Part shown: one piece after another, positions 30,665 through 40,114 of the stretch | How the letters are laid out: each line of letters begins with the position of its first letter | Numbering within the stretch: the stretch's first letter is position 1 | Source of the DNA: Sphaeroforma sirkka | Taxonomy: Eukaryota; Opisthokonta; Ichthyosporea; Ichthyophonida | Assembly (NCBI GenBank): GCA_001586965.3 | Contig: LUCW03002223.1 | Coordinates: 85,001-149,000 of the forward strand | Direction of reading: 5' to 3' | Length of the DNA stretch: 64,000 nt | Notes under the pieces: model-generated | Database searches by the model: none | Told to the model about the DNA's origin: nothing | What the model saw: only the letters and a program-made list of their open reading frames with translations | Position numbers and translations under genes: made by a program

Positions 30665-33600
30665 TTACTCCAAGGTATCGTCAATGACGAATATTTGGGA
30701 GATTCTTCTACAGCGACTGACAAAGGTATAGAAAAGCCGCAGCACATGAAGAAGGTCTTGAATTCTTGTCGTATCGTCGAGTATCTCACCCGTGTATTCC
30801 CACCCCGACGCTGGATGATATATGATGGTGCTCGGAGGATCGACGGTACGGCCCTGGAATTGATGTACGGTAAAGCCACAGCAAGTCGGAAAAATACCCT
30901 GAGGCACCCCGCTTTCCACAAGCTGTTGCATTCGAGTACGGGACATGACCCTATCCGTAGCAATATTAAACGCTGGGTACGCCCTGGTAGTCCTGTAGAT
31001 AACCCTGTCTTCCGGACGTTCATCTCGGACCTGCTGGATAATATTCATACCCGAACAGTTGCAGTTGAGGCGTAACTTGGCTCTCTGGGACTCGGTGAGT
31101 CGGGGCCTGTCGTCATCTTCCGTGGGTTCACTGTAGTATCTACCCCATTTCGTACACACGTTGTACGGGCACGAACGTCGCGCCGATATTAGATAATTCA
31201 TGTGCGAATCCCGAGAGTCGTAGAATAGCTGGAGTCCCTGTGAGCGGTTGATAAAAACTTTCGGGAAGTGCTGCTTGAGCATACTCTTGATCTGGAACTC
31301 CTGGTAACTGGCCGAGATGATGGTGTCTTCGGATAGCCGGGTACGTATCTCCATCAGCTTGGCCACCAGTTCGTTGATTCGGTCGCCGGTATCGAACCGC
31401 TGGACGGTCGTGTATCGGTAGTACGATATGTTGGGTAACCGAGACACTTTGGCTGAATTAAGCAACTTCAAGTTGCACGTGATGACCATCCACTTCAAAG
31501 ACGAATTGCCCAGTTGGTGGACCGGGTCGCCTGTCAGAACGATCTTGGCATTCCAAAACTTGGCTATGAGACAAAATGCAAACTTGGGTGAGCGCATTAC
31601 AAACTCGTCCAGGATTACGTACTTGCAATCAAACCAATTCGGGACCCCCGAACGTGAGCCAGGGAAAGGCTTAAACCCAAGTGGGTGCGGGGGTTCTCTG
31701 GAATCGTTGCGGGCATTAATCTTAGCCAAGAATGCGTCCTTGTCCTCACCCTCGGCGTTCCGCGAGTTTATTGCGTTTATCATTTCAGTGCGTAGGTCCA
31801 GCAGACGCAGTATACGTTCAAACTCGCGTCGATCCGACCTTTTCGGGATAAACCCGGTCAGTTCCCCTGATCCTTCATGTATGAACTTGACCAAGGAGTC
31901 CCATATGTAGTTATATTCACCGGTGGGGAGGGCGTGGTTGCATGTAAACGCCGACATGTGCACCGTGTTAGTGTCAAAGTTTTCGGTCGCACTGTGATGG
32001 AAGATCTTGGACTTGTGTGCATTAACCAACGTGTTGGTGTTGGTGGTCAGAAATGATCCGTGCAACTCGCGCATGACACCGACATCCCCCAACACGGCCG
32101 TGTACGATTTACCGGTACCTGCTGGACCTTCTCGGATATTTACGTGTTCCATGGCAAACTGTGGTTGATCCGATTCCCCGGCAAACTGCAGGTACGCGTC
32201 GACCTGGTCTTGGTGTGTAAGCCCCTTGATGTTGCAGCAGACATGTTTGGACCCCGCGAGCCGATCAACGTCGGTGGGGTCCGTGTTGGTCGACTGTTTA
32301 AGGTTCAGGCTCGGAATATACGTACTAGTCTTTATCCGGAACGGCCAATGTATATGCGCAGTGTTGAGGTTCGAAAAGTAAATAGAGTCCACACGTATGC
32401 GCAGCAACGTGGCGCCTCCCAGGGCCAGAGTCTGCAATTGTTCCAGCATAGCGAACCGCGTCAGCGACTTGACGGTCGCTGTAATGGCAACAAAGGCCCG
32501 ATCATTGGTCGTGTTAACGCCCACGACGGCGTCACCGTTGATAGTTTCGCCATAGTGGAAGGTTTCACGGTTTTTTAGGGTTTTAGTCATAACCTCAGCG
32601 TGCGCATGTGAAGGAAAGCGATAGGTGTCAGTTTCACTCTCCTGCAAGATCTCAAAAACTTTACGATACACGGGTATATCGTGATCGTCCACGATTTTTC
32701 GGTCAACGTCGTCGAAACTGTGGCGGTATACCACATCCAAGCAATCTACAGTGCGCCATCCCCAGCATCCGGCGATGATCTGGATCCTATATCCCAGTTG
32801 TCGCATCTGTATAATGACGGGAGAGTAATCGACGTGCGTCACTAGATGTAGACCCATGGGGGTTACGACTTTCTCCCACACAGTCGGATTTACGTGTGAT
32901 ATGATCTTGTACATGTAAAAACCCGGTCCTAAGATTCGGTTCGTGGTCCGGAAGTCCGTAATAATAGGCACGCCTTCGTATGCGGCTAATTTACGCGTCG
33001 ATATATACATGGATTTACCGACAATACGTAGCACACTGTTGGGTAAACCACCGCGTTGGTTGTCACCATAAAGCAAATGAAAGGGCCGAGTGGTCCAGTC
33101 CTTGTCGTTTATGTCGGTCATGTTCCAGCTCAGAAAGTCCGCGCATGCCAGTTTCACAAACTGGGCTACGTGCCCACCCAGGCGGACTTCAAGGCACTGC
33201 TCCTTGATCTTGTCGAGGCGTATGTTGGTAAGCTCCGCGGTGAGCCAAAGATTCTTGAAATGTATGGCCGCCAGTTGTCCGCCTCGATGGTACTTGATGG
33301 CATTTATTTGGTTGGACCAGGGATCCTCGGTATGTTTGTGCATCAAAAGTTCCATATCCTCTTCGGCGACGTCGAGATGCGTCGTGTACGTGACATGATC
33401 CCTATAGGCTCGCAGAGACATCTTCATATGTGTCACCTGATTGACGTCGATGAACATGATGTTAAAAACACGGTGCCGGGTGGGGACGTATTTGCTGATC
33501 AACTCCCTGGTCTGGATATCCAGGGACGTCCATGATACCGCCGCCCTCGTCGGCTCGATATGCATCAATCTTTTCAAGTTAATGGTCGTTAGATTGATTG

Positions 33601-34165
33601 AAATATTGGCTCGATCAGCCAGATTCGTCAAAATCTCGTTAAGACTTATCGCTTTGCGCAAACTCAGGTGCTTTTCTTTCTCATGCTGAATTAGTGGCAC
33701 CAGAATATTGAGCAGTACATCACCACACCTTTTTGCTCGGACGCCGTTATGCGAAAGTATGAGGTTCGACACCAATTGGGCGGTCGTGATGAGTGCATCA
33801 AATACACACGTCGCACTCATTGTTCCTATACCGTCGTCATCATTGCCATCCGATCTCGCTGTCGATGTAAGGGTAATCCGAGTCACGAAGCTTCTGGGTG
33901 TCCCGGAAATACGTTCTAATCCCCAAGGTGAGCTGGGGTCGAAGAACATACGTGCAAGAAAATCGTCCCAGTTCGTCGAGTTCGCGGCCAACATTACAGT
34001 GTCGGTATTTGGGGTTCCCAGACCGTCAACGCGGCTCCTGACAATTTCCACAACAGTATGTTCGCTCATGAGCCGGTGACCGGTGATAGAGTCTTCGTAA
34101 CGCATACGACGATACAACGTGTCCGTCGAATCGTGAATATTAATCGGGTAGTTCAGGTGCAACAT
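30665..34165 (-). CDS. SF1 helicase with a polymerase-B-like central region (fossil, looks whole, 1,166 residues)
   Basis: The C-terminal third is a superfamily 1 helicase. Walker A GPAGTGKS lies at 680-687, Walker B VILDE at 850-854, motif III LTGDPVHQLG at 877-886, motif V TVHQFQGRTV at 1099-1108 and an arginine motif FVSRCRR at 1148-1154. It would unwind DNA using ATP. The centre (~400-600) has, in order, a TDF segment followed by GPGFYMYKI, a GYRIQIIAG segment, MTKTLKNRETFHYG and a LLRIRVDSIYF strand. This resembles family-B polymerase motifs A, B and C, but weakly, and activity cannot be assumed. The N-terminal 400 residues are unrecognised. A replicase-like role is inference. It could instead be a helicase with an unrelated N-terminal region. 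Confidence 0.75.
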   Translation of the reverse strand: MLHLNYPINIHDSTDTLYRRMRYEDSITGHRLMSEHTVVEIVRSRVDGLGTPNTDTVMLAANSTNWDDFLARMFFDPSSPWGLERISGTPRSFVTRITLTSTARSDGNDDDGIGTMSATCVFDALITTAQLVSNLILSHNGVRAKRCGDVLLNILVPLIQHEKEKHLSLRKAISLNEILTNLADRANISINLTTINLKRLMHIEPTRAAVSWTSLDIQTRELISKYVPTRHRVFNIMFIDVNQVTHMKMSLRAYRDHVTYTTHLDVAEEDMELLMHKHTEDPWSNQINAIKYHRGGQLAAIHFKNLWLTAELTNIRLDKIKEQCLEVRLGGHVAQFVKLACADFLSWNMTDINDKDWTTRPFHLLYGDNQRGGLPNSVLRIVGKSMYISTRKLAAYEGVPIITDFRTTNRILGPGFYMYKIISHVNPTVWEKVVTPMGLHLVTHVDYSPVIIQMRQLGYRIQIIAGCWGWRTVDCLDVVYRHSFDDVDRKIVDDHDIPVYRKVFEILQESETDTYRFPSHAHAEVMTKTLKNRETFHYGETINGDAVVGVNTTNDRAFVAITATVKSLTRFAMLEQLQTLALGGATLLRIRVDSIYFSNLNTAHIHWPFRIKTSTYIPSLNLKQSTNTDPTDVDRLAGSKHVCCNIKGLTHQDQVDAYLQFAGESDQPQFAMEHVNIREGPAGTGKSYTAVLGDVGVMRELHGSFLTTNTNTLVNAHKSKIFHHSATENFDTNTVHMSAFTCNHALPTGEYNYIWDSLVKFIHEGSGELTGFIPKRSDRREFERILRLLDLRTEMINAINSRNAEGEDKDAFLAKINARNDSREPPHPLGFKPFPGSRSGVPNWFDCKYVILDEFVMRSPKFAFCLIAKFWNAKIVLTGDPVHQLGNSSLKWMVITCNLKLLNSAKVSRLPNISYYRYTTVQRFDTGDRINELVAKLMEIRTRLSEDTIISASYQEFQIKSMLKQHFPKVFINRSQGLQLFYDSRDSHMNYLISARRSCPYNVCTKWGRYYSEPTEDDDRPRLTESQRAKLRLNCNCSGMNIIQQVRDERPEDRVIYRTTRAYPAFNIATDRVMSRTRMQQLVESGVPQGIFPTCCGFTVHQFQGRTVDPPSTIIYHPASGWEYTGEILDDTTRIQDLLHVLRLFYTFVSRCRRISQIFVIDDTLE

Positions 34166-34189
34166 CTGGTTGTTCTACTTTACAAAAGT

Positions 34190-34226
34190 GTGAATAAATT
34201 TTATACACACCCGCCTTTTATACACA
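34190..34226 (-). promoter_or_regulatory. TATA-like motifs upstream of the helicase gene
   Basis: On the minus strand GTATAAAAGGCGGG and GTATAAAATTTATTC lie about 25-60 bases before the ATG at 34,165. This is an inferred core promoter. Confidence 0.45.
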
Positions 34227-34252
34227 TTTTTACAGTCGGAAAACTCTCACAG

Positions 34253-34840
34253 ACGTAGGGTTTAGGGTTCCGTGAGGTAGTCGTACTCACACACCGCGTC
34301 AATCCGACCGAGTCCACCAACCAACGACTCCGTGTTCACAGGATGGGTTTTGTGTCGCATCTGTATAATGACGGGAGAGTAATCGACGTGCGTCACTAGA
34401 TGTAGACCCATGAAAGTTTGAATGTTTGACAAATGTCAATCCGGCGCTTATACATCCTAAGGTAGGAACAAAAGCTTCCCACCCCTGGACCAAAAAAAAA
34501 AAACCTCACCTGTTTGTAATATGTTTGAAACTGACACGACCAATAATACTGAGTGATATCGCAAAAAAGGCCGAGTTCAGTTCGGATGATAACCTGATGT
34601 GGTATCACTACGATTTGTTTGCACGAAAGGCTATGAAATACCTAAAGTTTCCGCTCAACGTGAAATTTTAATAATGATTTTTTTTAGCGCTGTGTCACTA
34701 GCCATTTTCTCGGCTTCCTGGTGCTTGTCTCGCAGGCAATTTGTGCTTTTCAGCGCACTCTGGGCCTATTCGCACAGCTCACCCCTTGCCACTTTTCGGC
34801 TCACCCCTTGCTTTTCAGCGCACTCTGGGCCTATCTGCAC
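34253..34840. repeat. Mosaic of copied segments from elsewhere in the virus-like insert
   Basis: 34,353-34,412 is an exact 60-bp copy of 32,799-32,858, inside the helicase gene and in the same orientation. 34,586-34,835 is a near-identical copy of the gene end, 3' region and repeat units at 29,005-29,250. Between them is sequence of unknown origin with a TAGGGTTTAGGG motif (34,257-34,268). Confidence 0.85.
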
Positions 34841-34849
34841 GTATATGTT

Positions 34850-35010
34850 GTGTTTCTGCAGCAACGTGTCGGAAATCCCCAACTCGTGTAGCCGTGTCTT
34901 AAGCTCACGCACGTGCCGTCTCTGACTAGTGCGCTCCACCTGACTCGTTTTGAGGTGCTTGACACTCACACGCGCACCAGATGTAACGGCTGGAGGGAGC
35001 GATGTTGTAA
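34850..35010 (-). CDS. Possible virus-like gene remnant, charged helical protein
   Basis: A minus-strand frame includes SVKHLKTSQVERTSQRRH, then VRELKTRLHELGISDTLLQ. It reads like a helical, basic segment. No ATG lies in a convincing place and both ends are undefined, so this may be a fragment. No family recognised. Confidence 0.3.
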
Positions 35011-35067
35011 AAATAAATCCGGAACCGCACTAACCGAACAAGGGTGTAGTGTGTATATATTTGTGTA

Positions 35068-35115
35068 AAATAAAATAAAATAAAATAAAATAAAATAAAA
35101 TAAAATAAAATAAAA
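35068..35115. repeat. (AAAAT)n pentanucleotide repeat
   Basis: About nine AAAAT units within the virus-like insert. Confidence 0.95.
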
Positions 35116-35175
35116 ATTCCTCCAAAATCCCGTGGCTCGCCCATTTTTATTTTAAAAAGTGTACTAAATAGCGCA

Positions 35176-35412
35176 ATGTCGACCCCGGTCCAAAACTTGG
35201 ATGATATCCCCCGCCTTGATCTCAAGAAACTGTGGGTGTCGTTCCCCGATTTACTAGATGGCGCTACCGTGCTAATGTTTGTGGCCGAGGCCGGCGACAC
35301 CGCCACCGGAGTTGAGCTTACCGTGACGCCCACAACCGCTACGGGCCTTATGGCTCTCAAGGTCCACACGGACAACAATTTGTATAAGGACCCCGACCTT
35401 ACAACGGCTACA
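35176..35412 (+). pseudogene. Virus-like gene cut by the right edge of the insert
   Basis: An open frame from an ATG (MSTPVQNLDDIPRLDLKKLW) of about 79 residues runs into the 18-bp repeat and then retroelement sequence. The even composition and the start about 20 bases after an AT-rich tract suggest a real 5' gene end. I recognise no family. Its interruption at the boundary implies that the inserted DNA was a piece of a larger genome. Confidence 0.45.
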
Positions 35413-35430
35413 AAATCACGTATCCATGGG
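35413..35430. repeat. 18-bp direct repeat, right flank of the virus-like insert
   Basis: The second copy of AAATCACGTATCCATGGG (first at 15,984-16,001), here continuous with the pol frame of the right half. Confidence 0.85.
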
Positions 35431-37601
35431 TCGGAGTTACGTAAGGGACAACACAGCGTAATGGTAGATTTAGTAATATTAACATAATTTAACAACTGTG
35501 CGATAAGTTGACAAGGTGGGTTAGCCCACGCATTATGCTTTGATAAGTCAAGCTGAAGTGCATCACCTTTAGGATGAGTCAACGACCTATATTCAGAAAC
35601 CTGTTTGTTATGTTCTGCGGCGAACATATCAACAGTAAATGGGCCCCATCGTGATTGAGCGAGGTTAAACCATTTCTTACTTAGCATCCAATCGGTTGCT
35701 AATAACTCCTTGACTGTTTTCTGGTAGTCGGGCACAAGTCGAGCGAGCATGTCAGGAAGATGGTTATGTATTCCTGGTATGTGTGTTATATTATAAGCGA
35801 ACTTGGCAATAAAGTCATGCCAGCGGCTCACCAACTGTGAATCAGGGTTCATATCTTTTAAGTATGTTAAAGACTTTTGATCACAGGCGACAGTAAAGTA
35901 ACTTCCATAAAGGTAGTCTTTAAACTGTCTTAGCGCAGCAACTATAGCAAGGAGCTCTTGTTTAACGGTAGGGTAATTCCGTTGACTCTTATTATAACTC
36001 TTGCTAAAGAATTGTATGTATCGCGGTTTACCATTTATCGTTTGGTAAAGCACTCCACCTACCGCTCGATCTGAAGCGTCGGTTGCTACTTGGAATGGGA
36101 CACCATCCACAGGGTACTGCATGATGGGTGCGTCCATTACTCTACTTTTGACTAGTTTAAATGCATCATCACATTCTTTAGTCCAAAGCTTTCCCAAAGG
36201 TCCTTTGTGCAGCCGTAGGTGACTGAAAGCTTTTAAGTAATGAGAAAGATGCGGTACCGAATCCGGAAAGAAGTTAACAAACCCACACACAGAGTTCACA
36301 TCTCTTCCAGTAATTGGTGTTGATAAATCCAACAGAAACTGTTTCTTGCCAGGATCAATTTCTACCCCTGCTGCAGATACTTTGTAGCCAAGTAAGTGTA
36401 TAGTATCGTTAGCAAAAGAACACTTGTCTTCGTTAATCTTAAGTTTAGCATGATTAAGTCGCTTTAAGACTTCTTTAACGAGTTTAGCATGTTCATGTGC
36501 TGTCTTTGTAAAGATAACTATATCATCTAAATAGGCTGATACGTTATACGACAGGTCCGCAAATAGTTCCATCATAACTTGTTGGAAGAAAGAAGGTAAC
36601 ATGTGTAAGCCTTCAGGTGCACCTTTAAACTGGTACTTCTTACCTTGCCAAGTAAAAGAAAAGTATTTCCTATGAGGCTCATATATCTGTAGTTGATGAA
36701 ATGCAGCTTTTAAGTCTATCTTGGAAAAGATAGTCGCACCCTCCATTTTGCGTAGTATCTCGCTTATCTTAGGTAAGGGAAAACTATGTTGCGGAATTAG
36801 TTTGTTGATTGGCGACAGGTCTAGTACTACTCTTGTTTTACTAAACGTTCCATCAGATTTATATTGATCGACCGCTAAGAGAGCTAAGTTAACTGGGGTT
36901 GCATCATAATTGATTTCAATTAGACCCTGTTTTAACCAATCTTCGATTTGGGTTTTGACAACGTCTTTGTGTCTCCAACTCACGTAGTTATGTGAAGGAC
37001 ACTTTAACTTAGAGAAGTCGGCGTTTGTTAAGTCAAGTCTAACGTACCCATTAGAGAACTTAAACATACACCAGTCAGTTATCGCAATCTTCCTGTTTTG
37101 TATAATTAAGTCCATAATTATATCGGTGAAGTGCGGAATCATATCCTTTGCTTCACCTTCCGGAGGTTTAGGTATCTTTAACATATTATCATCTGACTGA
37201 TCTTTATTCGGGTCTAGCCCATTAGGCAGACCAGTGAGTGTTATACCTAAACTGAGAAGATCAGTCATACCTATAATTAAATCGTATTTCTGAGACATGT
37301 CAGTAACGATTAGGTGAGTCTTCACTTCTCTTCTATCTGACAGCATTATGTGTGCATAGTCAATGGCTTGTTCGCAAGTAGTAACTTTGCCATTTCCCAA
37401 GATTAAATCAGTTGTTTCGTTATGAACAGCCATATCTGTAGCGTAGGCTACTCGGCGTGAGATAGCAGAGACTTCAGCCCCTGGATCAAATAGTGCCATA
37501 ACTTTTTCTCCATTTACGAAAACTGTTTGAAAGATACGTTCATCTCCTTTGGTATAGATTTTATTGAACATTTTCTCATAATCTTGCTCTAGTGCACACA
37601 T
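35413..37601 (-). CDS. Ty3-like pol: protease, RT, RNase H, Dam-like domain (fossil)
   Basis: Protease motif ALFDPGAEVSAIS lies at about residues 30-45. RT motifs follow: FSKIDLKAAFHQL and the active-site AYLDDIVIF at about 345-355. RNase H has FQVATDASDRAVGG and FTVACDQKSLTYL. From about residue 645 comes a Dam-like domain (GPFTVDMFAAEHNKQ, then HNAWANPPCQLIAQLL, then TLCCPLRN). An open frame continues past the junction into the insert; that part is chance. RT copies the element RNA into cDNA. Confidence 0.85.
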
Positions 37602-37610
37602 ATGGTACTG

Positions 37611-38297
37611 TCAGTGCTTAACTTGGACGTCCGGTAAGTCCTTGCAATCCTCTTTGTGCCAAGCGTTAGTACCCTTGCAAATAGCACACTCTTTCATATA
37701 GTGTCCAAAATCTGGCTTGCCTGGTGCACACTTAACAGGGTCGTGTCTACCATTCCACTTGCCATTACGTTTTGTGAGGTTGTAACCACACTTCTTGCAA
37801 GGCGCTCTCACCTTCTTTTCACCTTTCGGTTCGGTAGAAGTAGAGCCAGTACCCCCTCCAGTAGTAGTGTGAGGTTTCTTAGTACTACGCGCACTGTTAG
37901 TCTCTACTGCGTTACGCTTAGTGGGCTGTGTGTAGCTCGTGGTACTAAGTACTCTAGTAGAGGGATTGGTATGCTTGTGAACTATCTTCTCAAAGACAGA
38001 CCAAGGCATAGATCGCAAATCACCATAGGCGATGATGTCATCATTGACTTTCTTAAAGAAGTTAGCTCCCAGAGTCTCCATCATCTGACAAATTAATAAA
38101 TATTCGCCAGTATAGGTACGACCACCCATCCGAGTATTCATATGTGTCATATGAGCTAGAGCACCTCGAATAGTGGTATCGTTCGCAAAGAAGTTGCGAG
38201 ACTCTAGAAGTTCACGGTCACGTGCATCGTCGAAAAAAGGTGTTAAGTATATTATCACGCAACTGGTGCCAGGGTAGGGCTTTCCAGTTGGGCTCAT
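37611..38297 (-). CDS. Ty3-like gag C-terminal region with zinc-knuckle-like cysteines (fossil)
   Basis: It contains CKKCGYNLTKRNGKWNGRH, then CAPGKPDFGHYMKECAICKG, a Cys/His cluster typical of nucleocapsid regions, preceded by a Ser/Thr-rich linker. It partly overlaps the upstream gag frame, consistent with frameshift expression used by this group, although that is not shown. Confidence 0.65.
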   Translation of the reverse strand: MSPTGKPYPGTSCVIIYLTPFFDDARDRELLESRNFFANDTTIRGALAHMTHMNTRMGGRTYTGEYLLICQMMETLGANFFKKVNDDIIAYGDLRSMPWSVFEKIVHKHTNPSTRVLSTTSYTQPTKRNAVETNSARSTKKPHTTTGGGTGSTSTEPKGEKKVRAPCKKCGYNLTKRNGKWNGRHDPVKCAPGKPDFGHYMKECAICKGTNAWHKEDCKDLPDVQVKH

Positions 38298-39646
38298 GGG
38301 CCTTCAAGATAGTTCGCCATTCACCTGACTCACAGAAATGAATAAAGGCATTCATCATCTGCTTATCCTTAAGGCTGGCAGACTCCTTAAGTTGGTCGAA
38401 GGCCTTCAGTGTCTCCACTGTACTCTCATTAGTAGAGAAATCGACCTCAGCTTGCGCGTTACCTAGCTGCTTTATAAAGCTTGGTTCTAAGCGTTCACGA
38501 GGCTCATGCTCAGTGCTACGGGCTGCTAGTGCCAAGATGGTGTCTATTTCCTTTCTCATGTTATCGATTAGATAGCGAATATTATCCGCTTTCCTATCGT
38601 CAAGGTCAGAGTCATTCAATAGACGGTCCTCAAGGACTTGCATACCAGAGCGTAATAGCCTGAGACGAGTTTGTCTGGTTCTCATTTCCTCATCCTCAGG
38701 ATTAGAGCGGGAACTCTCTAACGAGGTATTGGTGTAGCGATTGCCAAAATCGTGATTACCAGGGTTAGTTGGCAAATGAGGGTCGATATTACGAGGATGG
38801 TAAGCCTCATCGAGTTCCATACGATCATATCCTCTGACAGGGTTAGGTTTGTCAAGAGGATGGTCAATGGTAGCTTCAGAGCTATAGAGATTAAATTTTG
38901 AAATATTTCCTCTCTCACCAGTGGTAGCTGGCTTAGTGGTACACGTACTGGCTGGTAAACCAGTAGGTCTCGGGTTCGAAACTCGGCCCGGAATTTTCTT
39001 CTTCTTCAGTATAGAAAGAATATCAGCCATGTGGGACACGATAGAGGGGTCCACAACTGCTGCTGCCGCTAGCTCCTTCAAGAGCGCTTCAGTGCGTTTC
39101 AATTGGCGTCGAGATTGAGAGGATCCAACCACTCGTTGTCGAGTTATGGCGTCCTCAACTTCGGCCCCAAGATTAGAGCTGGATGGAATGGCTTCTCCAT
39201 CGATGGCGAAATCGAAATTTTCGGACAGGTCCAATACTTCCTTTTCACTCCGGATTTGTGCTGGAGTATCCTTTAGATGTGGAGTTATAATGTCCCCGAC
39301 ATTCGTATCCACGAATTTTCCAGCCTTTCGACGTTTATCCCCAATATTTGACGGCACGTGGTCAGGGGGGGGCAAGCTGGGGTCCTGAGCTTCACTCCTA
39401 GGTGATACACGGACGCTGGCGAGCCTTTCCGCGGTAGTAGATACCTCTTCTTCCAAGGCTTTAGGATCCGACGAGTCATCCTCAGAATTATCCTCTGCAC
39501 CAACCTCAGAATTGGCTTCCCCAACAGTTTCCTCGGCAGGCTCAACTCCAGACAGGCTAGGTGTTTCCACAGGGACCTCAGGAACCTCGGCAGGCTTAGC
39601 AGGCTTAGAGCTAGCGGCTCCCTTGCCTTTAGAAGTACCCTTAGCC
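38218..39646 (-). CDS. Ty3-like gag (fossil)
   Basis: The frame is open from further upstream, but MAKGTSKGKGAASSKPAKP at 39,646 is the likelier start. An acidic, Ser/Glu-rich N-terminal part is followed from about residue 350 by a helical capsid-like region (EPSFIKQLGNAQAEVDF, then WRTILKAHEPNWKALPW). A tRNA-like sequence is embedded in antisense without closing the frame. Confidence 0.7.
38924..39001 (+). other. tRNA-like sequence (pol III A and B boxes) inside gag
   Basis: TGGCTTAGTGG (38,929-38,939) matches an A box and GGTTCGAAACT (38,983-38,993) a B box, with an anticodon-stem-like ACTGG...CCAGT between. The acceptor ends do not pair, so it is not an intact tRNA. A tRNA-derived SINE head, or a chance match, is possible. 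Confidence 0.45.
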
Positions 39647-40114
39647 ATAGTATTTGCTGGATAGTAAATCGATGTTAGACAGTCTAGAAGCAGTATACTA
39701 CTGTAACTACTAAATAACTGAAAAATATGTAAACTTCGATGGAAATTACTAGGTTTCAAACTATATTGAACTAAAATACAATTTAGTCAGTTAGGATTTA
39801 GAAGCGATAGCTTGTGTAAGAATGATCGGGACTGCCTCTTGTTAAGAGCCTAAATATCCTCGATCACACAGGGCGTACCTCTAGCTGTTCTTTATTGAAT
39901 AATTTTCACTAGAAGTACTAAGTGTTCATGACCACATGCCTAATTTGTAGATAGACATAATAACGTAAGTCACGTTAATACATTAGCTGATATAAATAAA
40001 GTTCCATCTGAAGAAAAGTTAAAAAAAAAAAAAAGACTTATTGGATTTTGGAGATTGGCGGGAGGACCAAAATCTATAAGTAGTACTTCGGAGATTATAA
40101 AATTTAGTTTATAA

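Larger units (their letters stand above)
16002..35412. mobile_element. Virus-like insert, 19.4 kb, within a Ty3-like retrotransposon
   Basis: The segment is bounded by an 18-bp direct repeat. About 11 kb is virus-like and 8.35 kb is a nested chromovirus. The virus-like part has closely spaced genes without obvious introns on both strands, TATA-like motifs just upstream of starts, and families common in large eukaryotic DNA viruses: a zinc-finger/nuclease protein, a Bro-N plus T5orf172 protein and an SF1 helicase. I see no capsid protein, packaging ATPase, Polinton-type integrase or inverted terminal repeats, so it looks like part of a genome or an unknown element type. Two or three large frames look whole. 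At least two genes are cut, one by the nested element and one at the right edge. It is younger than the Ty3-like host element and older than the nested chromovirus. Confidence 0.7.

Noticed and set aside
30665-34165. Endogenous RNA-virus replicase
   Set aside because: SF1 helicases occur in RNA viruses too, but no RdRp motif is present and the neighbours are DNA-virus families.
16002-35412. Polinton/Maverick
   Set aside because: No inverted termini, capsid, packaging ATPase or own integrase was found, and the flanking duplication is 18 bp rather than 6 bp. The integrases present belong to the Ty3-like elements.
34926-35412. Extension of the Ty3-like pol frame into the insert
   Set aside because: The frame stays open by chance past the 18-bp repeat, but the sequence there is virus-like and repeat DNA, not pol.
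38924-39001. Functional tRNA gene
   Set aside because: A and B boxes are present but the acceptor ends do not pair and the anticodon arm is irregular.
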